DNA of 38,774 bases from an uncultured Rikenellaceae bacterium (GCA_910588925.1 CAJURV010000011.1:1-38774); one strand, 5' to 3'; shown: positions 16,415-25,350, counted from the stretch's first letter. Notes: generated from the letters alone by a model not told the origin. A program made the numbers and translations.

Positions 16415-16761
16415 GAATCTTTCTATTAGTTAACACGTCTTATGATCGTAAACATCATGTAAACACAAAACATATCGCAAGTTACACGCTATCCGACCAC
16501 CGTCTGCAAAGGTAATCAAACTTAAAAGGCTTTTAAAATTTCAAAGATGTTTTCGGGCATGAACACGCCGGTTCAGGATAAGTCCGATTAATTTCATTCG
16601 CTTTGCCCAGGCCGCCATCCGCCAAAATAGCCGAACTCGCATTAAACGCTCCCTGCCAACCGATGACACCGACTGTTTCCATCGACATATCATCGCTTCT
16701 CCGACACCACTCCCGAAAGAAATATGCGATATATATTTCGCCAGAGACTACCGCGCCACAT
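16415..16761. other. divergent intergenic region engB/osmC
   Basis: Contains the possible engB -7 element (16507-16514). The rest shows no gene or RNA that I can support; the short plus-strand open frame from 16603 has no start signal and no recognisable product. Confidence 0.4.
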
Positions 16762-16793
16762 TTTGCATATAGTTCGCGAATATGTTATATTTG
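16762..16793 (+). promoter_or_regulatory. distal promoter upstream of osmC
   Basis: TTTG (16762-16765), 20 bp, TATATTTG (16786-16793), an exact match. The transcript would start near 16800, leaving a leader of about 110 bases before osmC, within which a 19-codon frame (16840-16899) is present. Confidence 0.7.
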
Positions 16794-16861
16794 CCAATAG
16801 AACACGATTATGCGGTAGCCTTACCACAGCCTTCATGCCATGCGTCATTCCGGCACGATGA

Positions 16862-16893
16862 TTGTGCGACCTACCGGCGATTTTGTAAATTTC
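16862..16893 (+). promoter_or_regulatory. proximal promoter of osmC
   Basis: TTG (16862-16864), 21 bp, TAAATTTC (16886-16893). The last base departs from the consensus. It would give a very short leader before ATG 16913. Confidence 0.5.
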
Positions 16894-16912
16894 AATTAAA
16901 GAACCTGCACCT

Positions 16913-17320
16913 ATGGCAACGATCGAAACACGTTATTTAGGCGATCTCCGCACGGAGATGAAACATCTTCAATCGGGATCGGTAGTACTTACTGACGCCC
17001 CCACCGACAACAACGGCAAAGGGGAGGCGTTCTCTCCCACCGATCTGGTAGCGGCGGCTCTCGGCAGTTGCATGCTCACTATCATGGGCATAGCCGCACG
17101 CACGCACAATTTCTCCATAGACGGAACCACGCTCGAGATAACCAAAGTAATGTCGTCGGAGCCCCGCCGCATAGGGCGCATAGAGATAAAGGTAAACATA
17201 CCCCACGACCACAACGCCAAAACACGCACCATAATAGAACGCGCTGCCGCCACATGCCCTGTAGAACACAGCCTGCATCCCGACATAGAACGCGTCATAA
17301 CGTTCAACTACAGCAAATAA
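16913..17320 (+). CDS. osmC: OsmC/Ohr-family peroxiredoxin-like protein
   Basis: Cytoplasmic thiol protein of 135 residues, of the family that reduces organic hydroperoxides. The two catalytic cysteines are visible: Cys53 in LGSCMLTIMGI and Cys115 in TCPVEHSLHP, the second motif being typical of the YhfA/OsmC-like branch. FSPTDLVAAALGSC precedes the first one, as expected. It is monocistronic, possibly driven by two tandem promoters. The exact substrate is not predictable. Confidence 0.88.
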   Translation: MATIETRYLGDLRTEMKHLQSGSVVLTDAPTDNNGKGEAFSPTDLVAAALGSCMLTIMGIAARTHNFSIDGTTLEITKVMSSEPRRIGRIEIKVNIPHDHNAKTRTIIERAAATCPVEHSLHPDIERVITFNYSK

Positions 17321-17383
17321 ACGATCGGGAATACCGGACCAAGCCGTATCGTTAGCGGTGATAAACGGTCTAAAGGGATTATT

Positions 17384-17414
17384 TTTGATGTTATCGAAAT
17401 TATTTTTATATTTG
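17384..17414 (+). promoter_or_regulatory. promoter of gcvH-mdh
   Basis: TTTG (17384-17387), 19 bp, TATATTTG (17407-17414), an exact match. The transcript should begin near 17421, about 40 bases before gcvH. Confidence 0.8.
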
Positions 17415-17459
17415 TGAACGAAATAACAATTCGTCGAATCACATAAAAACATATCAATC

Positions 17460-17837
17460 ATGAACGTTCCTTCTAATTTGAAGTACTCTAACGACCACGA
17501 ATGGGTTCGCGTAGAGGGCGACATCGCTTATGTAGGCATTACAGACTATGCACAGAGCCAGTTGGGCGACATCGTATTCGTAGACGTCACCACCACGGGA
17601 GAGGCCCTCTCTCAGAACGACATCTTCGGCACGATAGAGGCTGTAAAGACCGTATCGGACGCCTTTACTCCCGTATCGGGCGAGGTGATCGAATTCAACG
17701 AAGCGCTCAACGACGCTCCCGAAACAGTCAATAAAGATCCCTACGGCGAAGGTTGGATGATAAAGGTAAAGATGAGCAACCCGGCAGAGCTCGACACTCT
17801 CCTTACCGACGAAGGCTACAAAGCCATCATAGGATAA
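17460..17837 (+). CDS. gcvH: glycine cleavage system H protein
   Basis: Lipoyl carrier that shuttles the aminomethyl group between the P, T and L proteins of the glycine cleavage system. The 125-residue product is of normal length. Lys63, the lipoylation site, lies in the standard context (IEAVKTVSD). The N-terminus KYSNDHEWVRVEGD and DPYGEGWMIKVK near the C-terminus are diagnostic. The other gcv genes are not in the window. It is followed after 25 bases by mdh on the same strand, an arrangement that suggests a two-gene operon. Confidence 0.97.
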   Translation: MNVPSNLKYSNDHEWVRVEGDIAYVGITDYAQSQLGDIVFVDVTTTGEALSQNDIFGTIEAVKTVSDAFTPVSGEVIEFNEALNDAPETVNKDPYGEGWMIKVKMSNPAELDTLLTDEGYKAIIG

Positions 17838-17862
17838 CAATACGAAAAGTCAATAAAAAATT

Positions 17863-18831
17863 ATGGTAAATAAAGTTACAGTTGTCGGTGCAGGCAACGT
17901 GGGTGCTACATGTGCGCATGAGGTAGCCAGAATGGATGTGTGCAAAGAGGTCGTTCTCATAGACGTAAAGGACGGCGTACCGCAGGGTAAAGGTCTCGAC
18001 ATGTGGCAGACCGCCCCCATCATCGGTTTCAACACCCGCATAGTAGGTTCTACGAACGACTATTCTAAAACCGCAGGCTCGGATATAGTAGTTATCACTG
18101 CAGGGCTTCCCCGCAAACCGGGCATGAGCCGCGACGACCTTATCAGCATCAACGCCGGTATCGTTAAAGAGGTTACCGAAAACATAATGAAATACAACGA
18201 AAACCCTATCATCATCGTTGTATCTAACCCCTTGGACGTGATGACCTACACCGCGTTCCTCGCATCGGGGCTCAAATCGAACCGCGTAATGGGTATGGCC
18301 GGTATTCTCGACACCGCACGCTATTGCGCATTCATAGCGGACGAACTCGGCACATCTCCCGAGCTGGTCAAAGCACAGCTCATGGGCGGCCACGGCGACA
18401 CTATGGTTCCGCTACCCCGCCTCACTACCGTTGCCGGCATACCCGTCACCGAACTGATCTCTAAAGAGAAACTCGACGCTATAGTGGAGAGAACCAAAAA
18501 CGGCGGCGGCGAGATCGTTTCGCTCATGGGAACCTCGGCATGGTACGCACCCGGCCTCTCTGCAGCCGTCATGGTAAAGGCCATAGCACAGGACAGCAAG
18601 GCGATACTTCCCGTATGCGCATCGCTCAACGGCGAATACGGCTATAAAGACCTCCACCTCGGCGTGCCCGTAGTACTCGGCAAAGAGGGTGTAGAAAAGA
18701 TTGTGGAACTTCCGCTCGACAATGAGGAGAAAAAACTGCTCGACGAATCGGCGCTTCATGTCAAGAAGATTATGAAAGTTCTCGACGACATGAACATGTT
18801 CTCTAAGAAATACGGTAGCGATACGCTCTAA
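17863..18831 (+). CDS. mdh: malate dehydrogenase (LDH-like type)
   Basis: Interconverts malate and oxaloacetate with NAD in the TCA/reductive branch. The 322-residue product has the NAD loop GAGNVGA (9-15) with Asp34 after the second strand, which favours NAD. Substrate residues are present: Arg84 and Arg90 in GLPRKPGMSRDDL, Asn122 in SNPLD, Arg153 in GILDTAR, and catalytic His177 in GGHGDTMVP. The arginine at 84 specifies malate, not lactate. It lies downstream of gcvH and ends at a strong terminator. Confidence 0.96.
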   Translation: MVNKVTVVGAGNVGATCAHEVARMDVCKEVVLIDVKDGVPQGKGLDMWQTAPIIGFNTRIVGSTNDYSKTAGSDIVVITAGLPRKPGMSRDDLISINAGIVKEVTENIMKYNENPIIIVVSNPLDVMTYTAFLASGLKSNRVMGMAGILDTARYCAFIADELGTSPELVKAQLMGGHGDTMVPLPRLTTVAGIPVTELISKEKLDAIVERTKNGGGEIVSLMGTSAWYAPGLSAAVMVKAIAQDSKAILPVCASLNGEYGYKDLHLGVPVVLGKEGVEKIVELPLDNEEKKLLDESALHVKKIMKVLDDMNMFSKKYGSDTL

Positions 18832-18852
18832 TAAGCCCGCTCCATTTTTTAC

Positions 18853-18893
18853 AAATCGTCACAACGAGATATATTTTCCGTTGTGACGATTTT
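18853..18893 (+). terminator. terminator after mdh
   Basis: Perfect 14-bp stem AAATCGTCACAACG / CGTTGTGACGATTT (18853-18866 with 18879-18892) followed by further T residues; strong in both directions. Confidence 0.85.
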
Positions 18894-19057
18894 ATTTATA
18901 CGCCATCGTCAACAGGGACAATCGTATCGGGTATTGCACATTCGCCATTATGTTTCACCCTATATCTTCAAACTGACGATATAACACTTATGCCTTACCT
19001 ATCCCCAAGAAGCAAGAACACGCATCCCCGTTAACAGACTACCTCGATAACATACCG

Positions 19058-20503
19058 TCATCTCCATTCGGTCTTCGTCTTTATAACGATTCTCTCATCG
19101 TCTTCCGGGATAATTACGGGGGTATCGCTGTCGAAAGCCATATATATGGTCAGCTTTCCTGCCTCATTGGCATCCGGAACCCCGACAGCCGACAGGGTCT
19201 CTATCTTTTTGTTGGCCGATATGTCCAATGACCGTAAAGGATTGTGATCGCAACATAGCGATACGAGCGCCGGCGCTCCCGCAAGATCTATACGAGGTAT
19301 AGAACAACTTGCCACGGACAGTGTAGACAATGCCCCGGCGTCCGTTATCGTCACCACGGTCAACCCGCTGTTCCCGGACAAATCCGTATCTTTCAGCCGC
19401 GGCATACGGGATATTGCGACTGTCTCGACAGACGTGCCGGAGAGGGTCAACGACTCTATGCCAACATTATCGAGCGACAGACTCCTGATATTCTTCAATG
19501 TTCCGATATGCCCTATGCTCTCCAATGCCGGAGCATTAATTACGGAAAGCTCCTCCATGGCGGTATTTTCCAGCTCCAATACCGACAAGGCAGGCATATA
19601 CTCCGGAAACACTATCCGGCCCAACGACGAGGCATTAGCGCACTCTATCTCCGTTATGCCGCCGCATCCCGAAAGATCCATGTATTCCACGCCCGAACCC
19701 GAGACACATACCCGCTCTATCTTGTTATCGTATCCCAGATCTATACTCCTGACCGTAGACGATGCCGTGAGCGTCAAAGACCGAAGCGAGGGAAACAGGT
19801 GCAGATCGCTCAAACTCCCGGCCTTTATGCCGCTGAACGCCTCGTCCAAAGATGTCACTCCGGCTATCTCGTCTTCCGATATTCCGCCGTCGCCGTCCGC
19901 ATCGTAACAAAGCAGACAAAGACGGGCGAACTCGGGATCGTCGAAAGATATATGCGGTTTGACCGGAGGTTTCTCCGTACCCGGGTCGTCGGGGTTATCA
20001 GGATTGTCCGGAATTTCGTATTTATCGTCGTATTCCGGCATCTGGCTCTTGTCGACCGTAGTTTGCACCACAGTGAAGATTACTTTGTCACCGGCCGCCT
20101 CTACTACGAATTTGGCTTCGCGTTTGGCCTGACTCTCGTTGGCGGTGAGCGTCAGCATCACCTCGGCTCTACCGGCTCCGCCTTTCAACGGAGATACCGT
20201 ACACCAGCCGGCGACACTGGCTTCATCGGTCATGTTGTAATCGGAGTTCAAAATACGTATTTTATCACCGCCGAAAAGGTCGCTATATGTACTTTTGGCC
20301 TCATAAGGGTATATTTTCCACCTTTCGTAGGCTGTAAAGGTCAGCTTGTATCTGACGCCGGCGTTGCGAGGTAAAGTTATATCTACCGTAATATCAGTTA
20401 TTTTACCTTGACTATCGGTATTAGAAGCATCGTTGTCTCTTACGTCGGTGCATCCTAAAAGCGACATAAAACACACAAAAAAGATCGTGTTGAGAATTTT
20501 CAT
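19058..20503 (-). CDS. lipoprotein with EF-hand and leucine-rich repeats
   Basis: Surface or periplasmic lipoprotein of 481 residues. The signal ends in a lipobox (LLGC, lipidated Cys18). Residues about 35-155 form a BACON-like beta domain (ITVDITLPRNAG ... EAAGDKVIFTVVQT). A Pro/Asp/Asn linker (PDNPDNPDDPG) follows. Near 200-215 there is a calcium-binding EF-hand loop (DADGDGGISEDE). The last 250 residues are irregular leucine-rich repeats (LRSLTL, IRSLSL, LRSLDI). This looks like a protein- or glycan-binding adhesin; no enzyme motif is seen. It is alone, with no SusC/SusD partner, and no promoter of the usual type could be placed. Confidence 0.8.
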   Translation of the reverse strand: MKILNTIFFVCFMSLLGCTDVRDNDASNTDSQGKITDITVDITLPRNAGVRYKLTFTAYERWKIYPYEAKSTYSDLFGGDKIRILNSDYNMTDEASVAGWCTVSPLKGGAGRAEVMLTLTANESQAKREAKFVVEAAGDKVIFTVVQTTVDKSQMPEYDDKYEIPDNPDNPDDPGTEKPPVKPHISFDDPEFARLCLLCYDADGDGGISEDEIAGVTSLDEAFSGIKAGSLSDLHLFPSLRSLTLTASSTVRSIDLGYDNKIERVCVSGSGVEYMDLSGCGGITEIECANASSLGRIVFPEYMPALSVLELENTAMEELSVINAPALESIGHIGTLKNIRSLSLDNVGIESLTLSGTSVETVAISRMPRLKDTDLSGNSGLTVVTITDAGALSTLSVASCSIPRIDLAGAPALVSLCCDHNPLRSLDISANKKIETLSAVGVPDANEAGKLTIYMAFDSDTPVIIPEDDERIVIKTKTEWR

Positions 20504-20921
20504 AGAACTTGAGTATATTGGCTTTTATATAAATTTAACCAATAATACATAGAATTGCAACAGTGAAAACATCTCACGGCAGCAATGCCACTCAACACAC
20601 TAATATACAGCACTATACACCCGCAACAAAACGACAACTACCTTAAATAAAAGTGATTTTCAAGACAGATTACGTAAAAAGTCGTTGCGTAAGAAAAGAG
20701 TATGTTGCAATAATTGTACGGGAAAGGTACAAAATACGATATTCAGATGCAGCAAAACAGAGGCCGGGTTACAACATAACCGATACGGAATAGTCGTCAG
20801 CACTTACAAATAATCGACTTAAACAAACAAGCGTACAACACCGAACACGTGTCATATCCCACTTCAAAAACGAAATATAGCTATATACCGGCCATAAGAA
20901 AAAAGCTTTCTAAATACGGAA
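20504..20921. other. intergenic region, nothing recognised
   Basis: This 418-base A/T-rich stretch lies between uvrA (ending at 20922) and the start of the lipoprotein gene. No open frame, RNA gene or hairpin terminator was found. A partial -7-like TACCTTTC on the minus strand near 20727 lacks a well-spaced -33 element. Confidence 0.4.
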
Positions 20922-23738
20922 TCACCTCTTTTCCTTAAGCCTGTCTGCAATAAAGCGCGAGGTATAACCCGATTCAGAATCGGCCACCTCTTCGGGTGTT
21001 CCGCAAGCCACTATACCTCCCCCCTCGTCGCCTCCTTCCGGTCCGAGATCTATTATGTAGTCCGCAGAACATATCACGTCTATGTTGTGCTCTACCACAA
21101 CTATGGTGTGTCCGCGTTCTATAAGTGCATCGAAAGCTTTCAGCAACTTGTTGATATCGTGCGCATGCAGACCGGTGGTAGGTTCGTCGAATATGAACAT
21201 AACTGGGCCGCGACTATTCTCCTTGAGCAGGAACGATGCCAGCTTGACCCTTTGACTCTCGCCTCCGGACAATGTGGACGACGACTGCCCGAGCCTTACA
21301 TACCCCAATCCGACATCTTCGAGAGCCTGCAATTTTTCCACTATCTTGCCGCACAAGGCATCTTTCTCGCTGCCGAAAAACGCTATCGCCTCCGACACGC
21401 TCATATCGAGGATCATGTCTATCGACTTATCCTTGTAACGCACGGCCAATACCTCGTCTTTGAAACGTTTGCCGCCGCACTCCTCGCAAACCATCTCTAT
21501 GTCGGCCATGAACTGCATCTCCACCTTTATGACGCCCTCGCCGCCGCACTCCTCGCAACGTCCGCCGGCTATGTTGAACGAGAACGACGAGGGTGTCAAT
21601 CCCGCTATCTTTGCCGCCTGTTGCTGCGAGAACAGTTTCCGTATCTCGTCATAAGCCTTTATGTATGTCACCGGATTGGAACGCGAGGAACGCCCTATCG
21701 GATTCTGATCGACCATCTCTACGCCCGAGAGCAATTTAAGGTCGCCCTCGAAAGAGTCGTATGTGGAGGGTATTGTGCCGGTCTGATTGAAATGGCGGGC
21801 CAGCAACGGGTAGAGCACCCCTTTTATCAAAGACGATTTGCCGCTTCCGGAAACACCGGTCACAGCCGTCATCACACCGAGAGGAATCCTGACATCCACA
21901 TCCTTAAGATTGTTCTCCCTCACCCCCTTTATCTCGAGGTAATTTTTCCATATACGCGGCTTGCGGCGGACAGCAATACTCCTCCTGCCGGTAAGATAAG
22001 CGGCGGTGTACGACTCCGGCGAAGCCGACGCCAGCATGGTACGGTCGCCCTCGAACACTACGCGACCTCCGTCGATACCGGCATCCGGACCGATATCTAT
22101 TATCCAGTCGGCGGCATTCATTATCTCGGCGTCGTGCTCCACTACTATAACGGTGTTACCAAGATCGCGCAGCCGCTCGAGTACCCCTATGAGACGTTCT
22201 GTATCACGCGGATGCAGACCTATGCTCGGCTCGTCGAGTATGTACATGGAGCCGACTAAGGCGCTGCCGAGCGAGGTGGCGAGATTTATACGCTGGCTCT
22301 CCCCGCCGGAAAGCGTATTGGAGAGACGGTCTATGGTGAGATAACCCAACCCCACCTCCTCGAGATAGCTCAGACGCGCCTTTATCTCGGTAAGTATGCG
22401 GGCCGCTATGGCATGTTCCGTGGGCGTAAGGTTCAACGCTTCCATCGTCTCTTTCAGGCGCGATGCGCTCATACCAGCCATATCCGTTATGGTGTAGCCG
22501 TCGATGCGTACATATCCCGCCTCTTTCCTTAGCCTGCCGCCTCCGCATTCGGGACACACGCGTTTACCGGTATATCGGGATATCAAGGCACGATATTGAA
22601 TCTTGTATTTCTCCTTCTCGAGCATTGCGAAAAAGGCGTCGATCCCCTTGAAGAAACGGCATCCGTGCCACAACATGGCGCGCTCCTCGTCGCTAAGCCT
22701 GTTATAAGGGCGGTGTATCGGGAAGCCGCTCGCCTCCGCGGTATCTATAACCCGCTCTTTCCAGCGTTTCATCGTCTCGCCGTTCCAACAGGCTATGGCA
22801 TTGTCATAGACGCTTTTATTCTTGTTGGGCACGACCAGATTTTCATCTATACCCACCGTTTTGCCGTAACCTTCGCATACGGGGCAGGCACCTAACGGGC
22901 TGTTGAAACTGAACAGATGTTCGTTGGGAACGATATAGTCGACACCGTCCTGAGTCTCCACAGCGCGGCTATACGTCCGCGATGAAGTCACAAGACCGTT
23001 CGCATCCATATCGGCCACTATCACCTTGCCGTATGTCATCGACATGGCTATATTCACAGAATCGGCCAGACGTGCCATAAGCTCGTCGCTCCAATCGGCA
23101 AGGTCCATACGGTCGACCACTACTGCCAGATCTTCGGCCGACAAGGTGTCTATATCGGCCATAACCTCGGCTATGTCGCATACACGCCCCTTGTAAAGCA
23201 TACGGTCGTAACCGTCGCCAACTATCAGAGTAATCTTCTCTATCAACGACTGTCCCGGCTCGAGAACCACACCGGCTGCTACGGTTATCCTCCCACGGTG
23301 AGGCCGTTCTTCTATCTTACGAACTACGTCGGTTACCTCGTAACGTTCCACAGGCTCGCCTGTTACGGGAGAGTACAACCGTCCGATACGGGCGAAAAGC
23401 AACTTCATGTAGTCGTATATCTCGGTGGTGGTACCCACGGTAGAACGCGGATTACGTCCCGACACTTTCTGTTCTACGGCTATGGCGGGAGCTATACCCT
23501 CCACCGTGTCGACGTCGGGTTTGTTGATACGCCCCAGAAACTGACGCGCATAAGAGGAGAGACTCTCCACATAACGACGTTGCCCCTCGGCAAAAAGCGT
23601 ATCGAACGCCAGAGACGATTTGCCGCTTCCCGAAACACCTGTTATGACGACCAACTTATTCATAGGTATGTCGAGCGACAGATCTTTCAGATTGTGGACG
23701 CGGGCACCCCTTATCTTTATATATTTCTTCTCACTCAT
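20922..23738 (-). CDS. uvrA: excinuclease ABC subunit A
   Basis: Damage-recognition ATPase of nucleotide excision repair, acting with UvrB. The 938-residue product has the full two-ATPase layout: Walker A GVSGSGKSS at 34-42 and again in the C-terminal half, signatures LSGGESQRI and LSGGESQRV, and matching Walker B segments (ILDEPSIGLHPRD and FDEPTTGLHAHD). The CPECGGGRL and CEECGGEG...CEECGGKRF cysteine pairs belong to the zinc modules. The region after LFARIGRLYSPVTG lacks the extra cysteines seen in E. coli, as in other Bacteroidetes to my knowledge. No SOS box was recognised. Its own promoter lies about 150 bases upstream. Confidence 0.97.
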   Translation of the reverse strand: MSEKKYIKIRGARVHNLKDLSLDIPMNKLVVITGVSGSGKSSLAFDTLFAEGQRRYVESLSSYARQFLGRINKPDVDTVEGIAPAIAVEQKVSGRNPRSTVGTTTEIYDYMKLLFARIGRLYSPVTGEPVERYEVTDVVRKIEERPHRGRITVAAGVVLEPGQSLIEKITLIVGDGYDRMLYKGRVCDIAEVMADIDTLSAEDLAVVVDRMDLADWSDELMARLADSVNIAMSMTYGKVIVADMDANGLVTSSRTYSRAVETQDGVDYIVPNEHLFSFNSPLGACPVCEGYGKTVGIDENLVVPNKNKSVYDNAIACWNGETMKRWKERVIDTAEASGFPIHRPYNRLSDEERAMLWHGCRFFKGIDAFFAMLEKEKYKIQYRALISRYTGKRVCPECGGGRLRKEAGYVRIDGYTITDMAGMSASRLKETMEALNLTPTEHAIAARILTEIKARLSYLEEVGLGYLTIDRLSNTLSGGESQRINLATSLGSALVGSMYILDEPSIGLHPRDTERLIGVLERLRDLGNTVIVVEHDAEIMNAADWIIDIGPDAGIDGGRVVFEGDRTMLASASPESYTAAYLTGRRSIAVRRKPRIWKNYLEIKGVRENNLKDVDVRIPLGVMTAVTGVSGSGKSSLIKGVLYPLLARHFNQTGTIPSTYDSFEGDLKLLSGVEMVDQNPIGRSSRSNPVTYIKAYDEIRKLFSQQQAAKIAGLTPSSFSFNIAGGRCEECGGEGVIKVEMQFMADIEMVCEECGGKRFKDEVLAVRYKDKSIDMILDMSVSEAIAFFGSEKDALCGKIVEKLQALEDVGLGYVRLGQSSSTLSGGESQRVKLASFLLKENSRGPVMFIFDEPTTGLHAHDINKLLKAFDALIERGHTIVVVEHNIDVICSADYIIDLGPEGGDEGGGIVACGTPEEVADSESGYTSRFIADRLKEKR

Positions 23739-23893
23739 CGTAAAATCTTTCCTTTAATCCGACGGACATTTCTCCGATGTTCTCGATACGCTCCCATAAA
23801 CATACGTGAAAGCCAATGTTTTCATCTAAGCCTAAGGCAATAACCTAAATTTCATTTGCCGAGCGGAGAAACGGCCGCATCGAAGCGAACCTG

Positions 23894-23925
23894 CAAAGAT
23901 ACGGAAAGTAGAGTGCAGAAGCAAA
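23894..23925 (-). promoter_or_regulatory. promoter of uvrA
   Basis: Minus-strand TTTG (23925-23922), 20 bp, TATCTTTG (23901-23894): an exact match. It lies only about 15 bases from the end of the thiC remnant, so the foreign segment stops just short of it. Confidence 0.8.
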
Positions 23926-23939
23926 CTTTAGTTTGATTA

Positions 23940-24356
23940 TGCCATCTCCTTACGGACATATTCAGGTGTGATATATGTCTTGACTCATAGCTCTTCGCAA
24001 TTCATATTTTCACGAATTGCAACATATTCCATCTCGGGTGTGATAATACCTGCTCGGGCGCAAGCCATTTGTCCTATAGGCATACCATTCTCCTTACGTC
24101 GAGCAATCCATTGCTCCCTGATTTTTTCAATACCTCTTTGGGGATCTGTTTTTACGCGAGAATTTGTGTATGGGCCTCCTGTATCATAAATATAGACGGG
24201 AGCATTGAATGTTACAATCTTTTCTCCATCTACAATATCCACTGTAGGAGAGAGATTGACTTTTTGCATTCCAACTTTAATGGATGGAAATATTTTACCA
24301 TTCATATACACTTTCTCTCGTTGAGCATAATAGCTGTTGTGATTTTTTTCATCCAT
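23940..24356 (-). pseudogene. thiC: truncated thiC (N-terminal fourth only)
   Basis: Remnant of the radical-SAM enzyme phosphomethylpyrimidine synthase of thiamine synthesis. The first 123 codons read as the ThiC N-terminus (KIFPSIKVGMQKVNL, VYIYDTGGPYTN, GIEKIREQWIARRKENG, ARAGIITPEMEYVAIREN). A TGA then stands where ThiC has a glycine after CEEL. The same frame goes on as VKTYITPEYVRKEMA and stops matching at about 23940, right beside the uvrA promoter. ThiC is normally over 500 residues and the [4Fe-4S] cysteines are at the missing C-terminus, so no enzyme can be made. A TPP riboswitch upstream confirms the identity. Confidence 0.9.
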
Positions 24357-24400
24357 ACTTTATTAGTTCTTAAAATTAAAACATCACAACGGGGTATCTC

Positions 24401-24437
24401 AAAAAATAAAACGCACACCTAATAAGGGCATGCGTTA
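24401..24437 (-). terminator. riboswitch expression platform: intrinsic terminator
   Basis: On the minus strand AACGCA-TGCC ... GGTG-TGCGTT closes a hairpin (24436-24410) followed by a T-rich run TTTTATTTTTT. It lies between the TPP aptamer and the thiC start, as expected for a riboswitch acting by transcription termination. Confidence 0.75.
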
Positions 24438-24447
24438 TGACGATATC

Positions 24448-24522
24448 CACAATTCCTACGGCAGTCCTAACTGCTTCAGGTTCGAGGGTATAATCTCAGC
24501 CAATTAAGGCACCCCCTTTGTT
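24448..24522 (-). ncRNA. TPP riboswitch (THI element)
   Basis: On the minus strand the conserved segments occur in order: GGGGTGCC (near 24517), GGCTGAGATTATACCCTCGAACCTGA (from about 24502 to 24477), a variable arm, then ACTGCCGTAGGAA (to about 24453). These are the CUGAGA and ACCUGA pyrophosphate and pyrimidine pockets of the thiamine pyrophosphate aptamer. It precedes a terminator and the broken thiC gene, so it now controls no functional product in this window. Confidence 0.93.
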
Positions 24523-24538
24523 TCTAAAATTCACCCTG

Positions 24539-24546
24539 CAAAATTA
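24539..24546 (-). promoter_or_regulatory. probable -7 element before the TPP riboswitch
   Basis: Minus-strand TAATTTTG (24546-24539) matches TAnnTTTG. No ideal -33 element is present at 19-21 bp, so it may be weak. It lies just downstream of the pstB stop codon. Confidence 0.4.
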
Positions 24547-24582
24547 CTGTTTTTTTTGCAATGCATAACATTTAGGTTCATT

Positions 24583-25350
24583 TTATCCCATTTTACCAGT
24601 CAAATATGCCTTGGTTCTTTCGTCAATAGGATTGCTAAACATTGTTTCTGTATCGCCATATTCAACCAACTCGCCCAAATACATGAACATTGATTTTGAC
24701 GATATTCGCTTTGCTTGTCCCATGTTGTGGGTAACAATAAGTATTGCAACTTCCTTCTGCAACTCCAAAAGCAACTGTTCGATATGTTTCGTCGCAATAG
24801 GGTCGAGAGCTGATGTAGGCTCGTCCATCAACAAAACGTCGGGTTTCATTGCCAGGGCTCGTGCAATACACAAACGCTGCTGCTGACCGCCTGAGAGGAA
24901 CGTGCCTTTCTTGTTGAGCACATCCTTCACCTCGTCCCAAAGGGCTACACTACGCAGACAACGCTCTACCGTAGCATCTTTCTCAGCCTTTGAAAGTTTG
25001 ATGCCATTCAATGCAAATCCGGACAGTACATTGTCATAGATACTCATTGTAGGAAACGGTGCAGGACGTTGGAATACCATACCCACACGGCGGCGGACAT
25101 CGATAGGTTCCATCGATAGGATGTTTTCACCGTTCAATAAGATCTCACCGTCAACACGAATGTTCGGATATAGGTTGTGCATCAGGTTTACTGCACGTAG
25201 GAGCGTTGATTTACCGCATCCCGAAGGCCCCATAATAGCCGTGATGGTATTTCGTTCAATGGCAGCCGATACATATTTCACCGCCATCGTCTGCTTTGTA
25301 TATGATACACAAGTTTTCTTAAACTCAAGAATAGGTGTTACTGATTCCAT
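24583..25350 (-). CDS. pstB: phosphate ABC transporter ATP-binding protein
   Basis: Energises high-affinity phosphate import by PstSCAB at the inner membrane. The 255-residue product has Walker A GPSGCGKST (41-49), a Q-loop VFQRPAPFPTMS (92-103), the signature LSGGQQQR (152-159), Walker B VLLMDEPTSALDP (172-184) and the H-loop VTHNM; PFPTMS and AxDEVKDxL are typical of PstB. Its start overlaps the pstA stop by 13 bases. It is the last intact gene of the pst operon; phoU, which often follows, is absent, and the TPP riboswitch/thiC relic comes next. Confidence 0.96.
   Translation of the reverse strand: MESVTPILEFKKTCVSYTKQTMAVKYVSAAIERNTITAIMGPSGCGKSTLLRAVNLMHNLYPNIRVDGEILLNGENILSMEPIDVRRRVGMVFQRPAPFPTMSIYDNVLSGFALNGIKLSKAEKDATVERCLRSVALWDEVKDVLNKKGTFLSGGQQQRLCIARALAMKPDVLLMDEPTSALDPIATKHIEQLLLELQKEVAILIVTHNMGQAKRISSKSMFMYLGELVEYGDTETMFSNPIDERTKAYLTGKMG

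Noticed and set aside
21087..22259. 390-codon open frame on the plus strand antisense to uvrA
   Set aside because: It lies wholly within the well-supported uvrA gene, has no promoter or recognisable domain, and is rich in His/Arg/Tyr, as expected for the complement of a G/C-rich gene.
23985..24356. a small intact 123-residue gene
   Set aside because: Its sequence is the N-terminus of ThiC and homology continues in frame past its stop, so it is a truncated pseudogene, not a separate gene.
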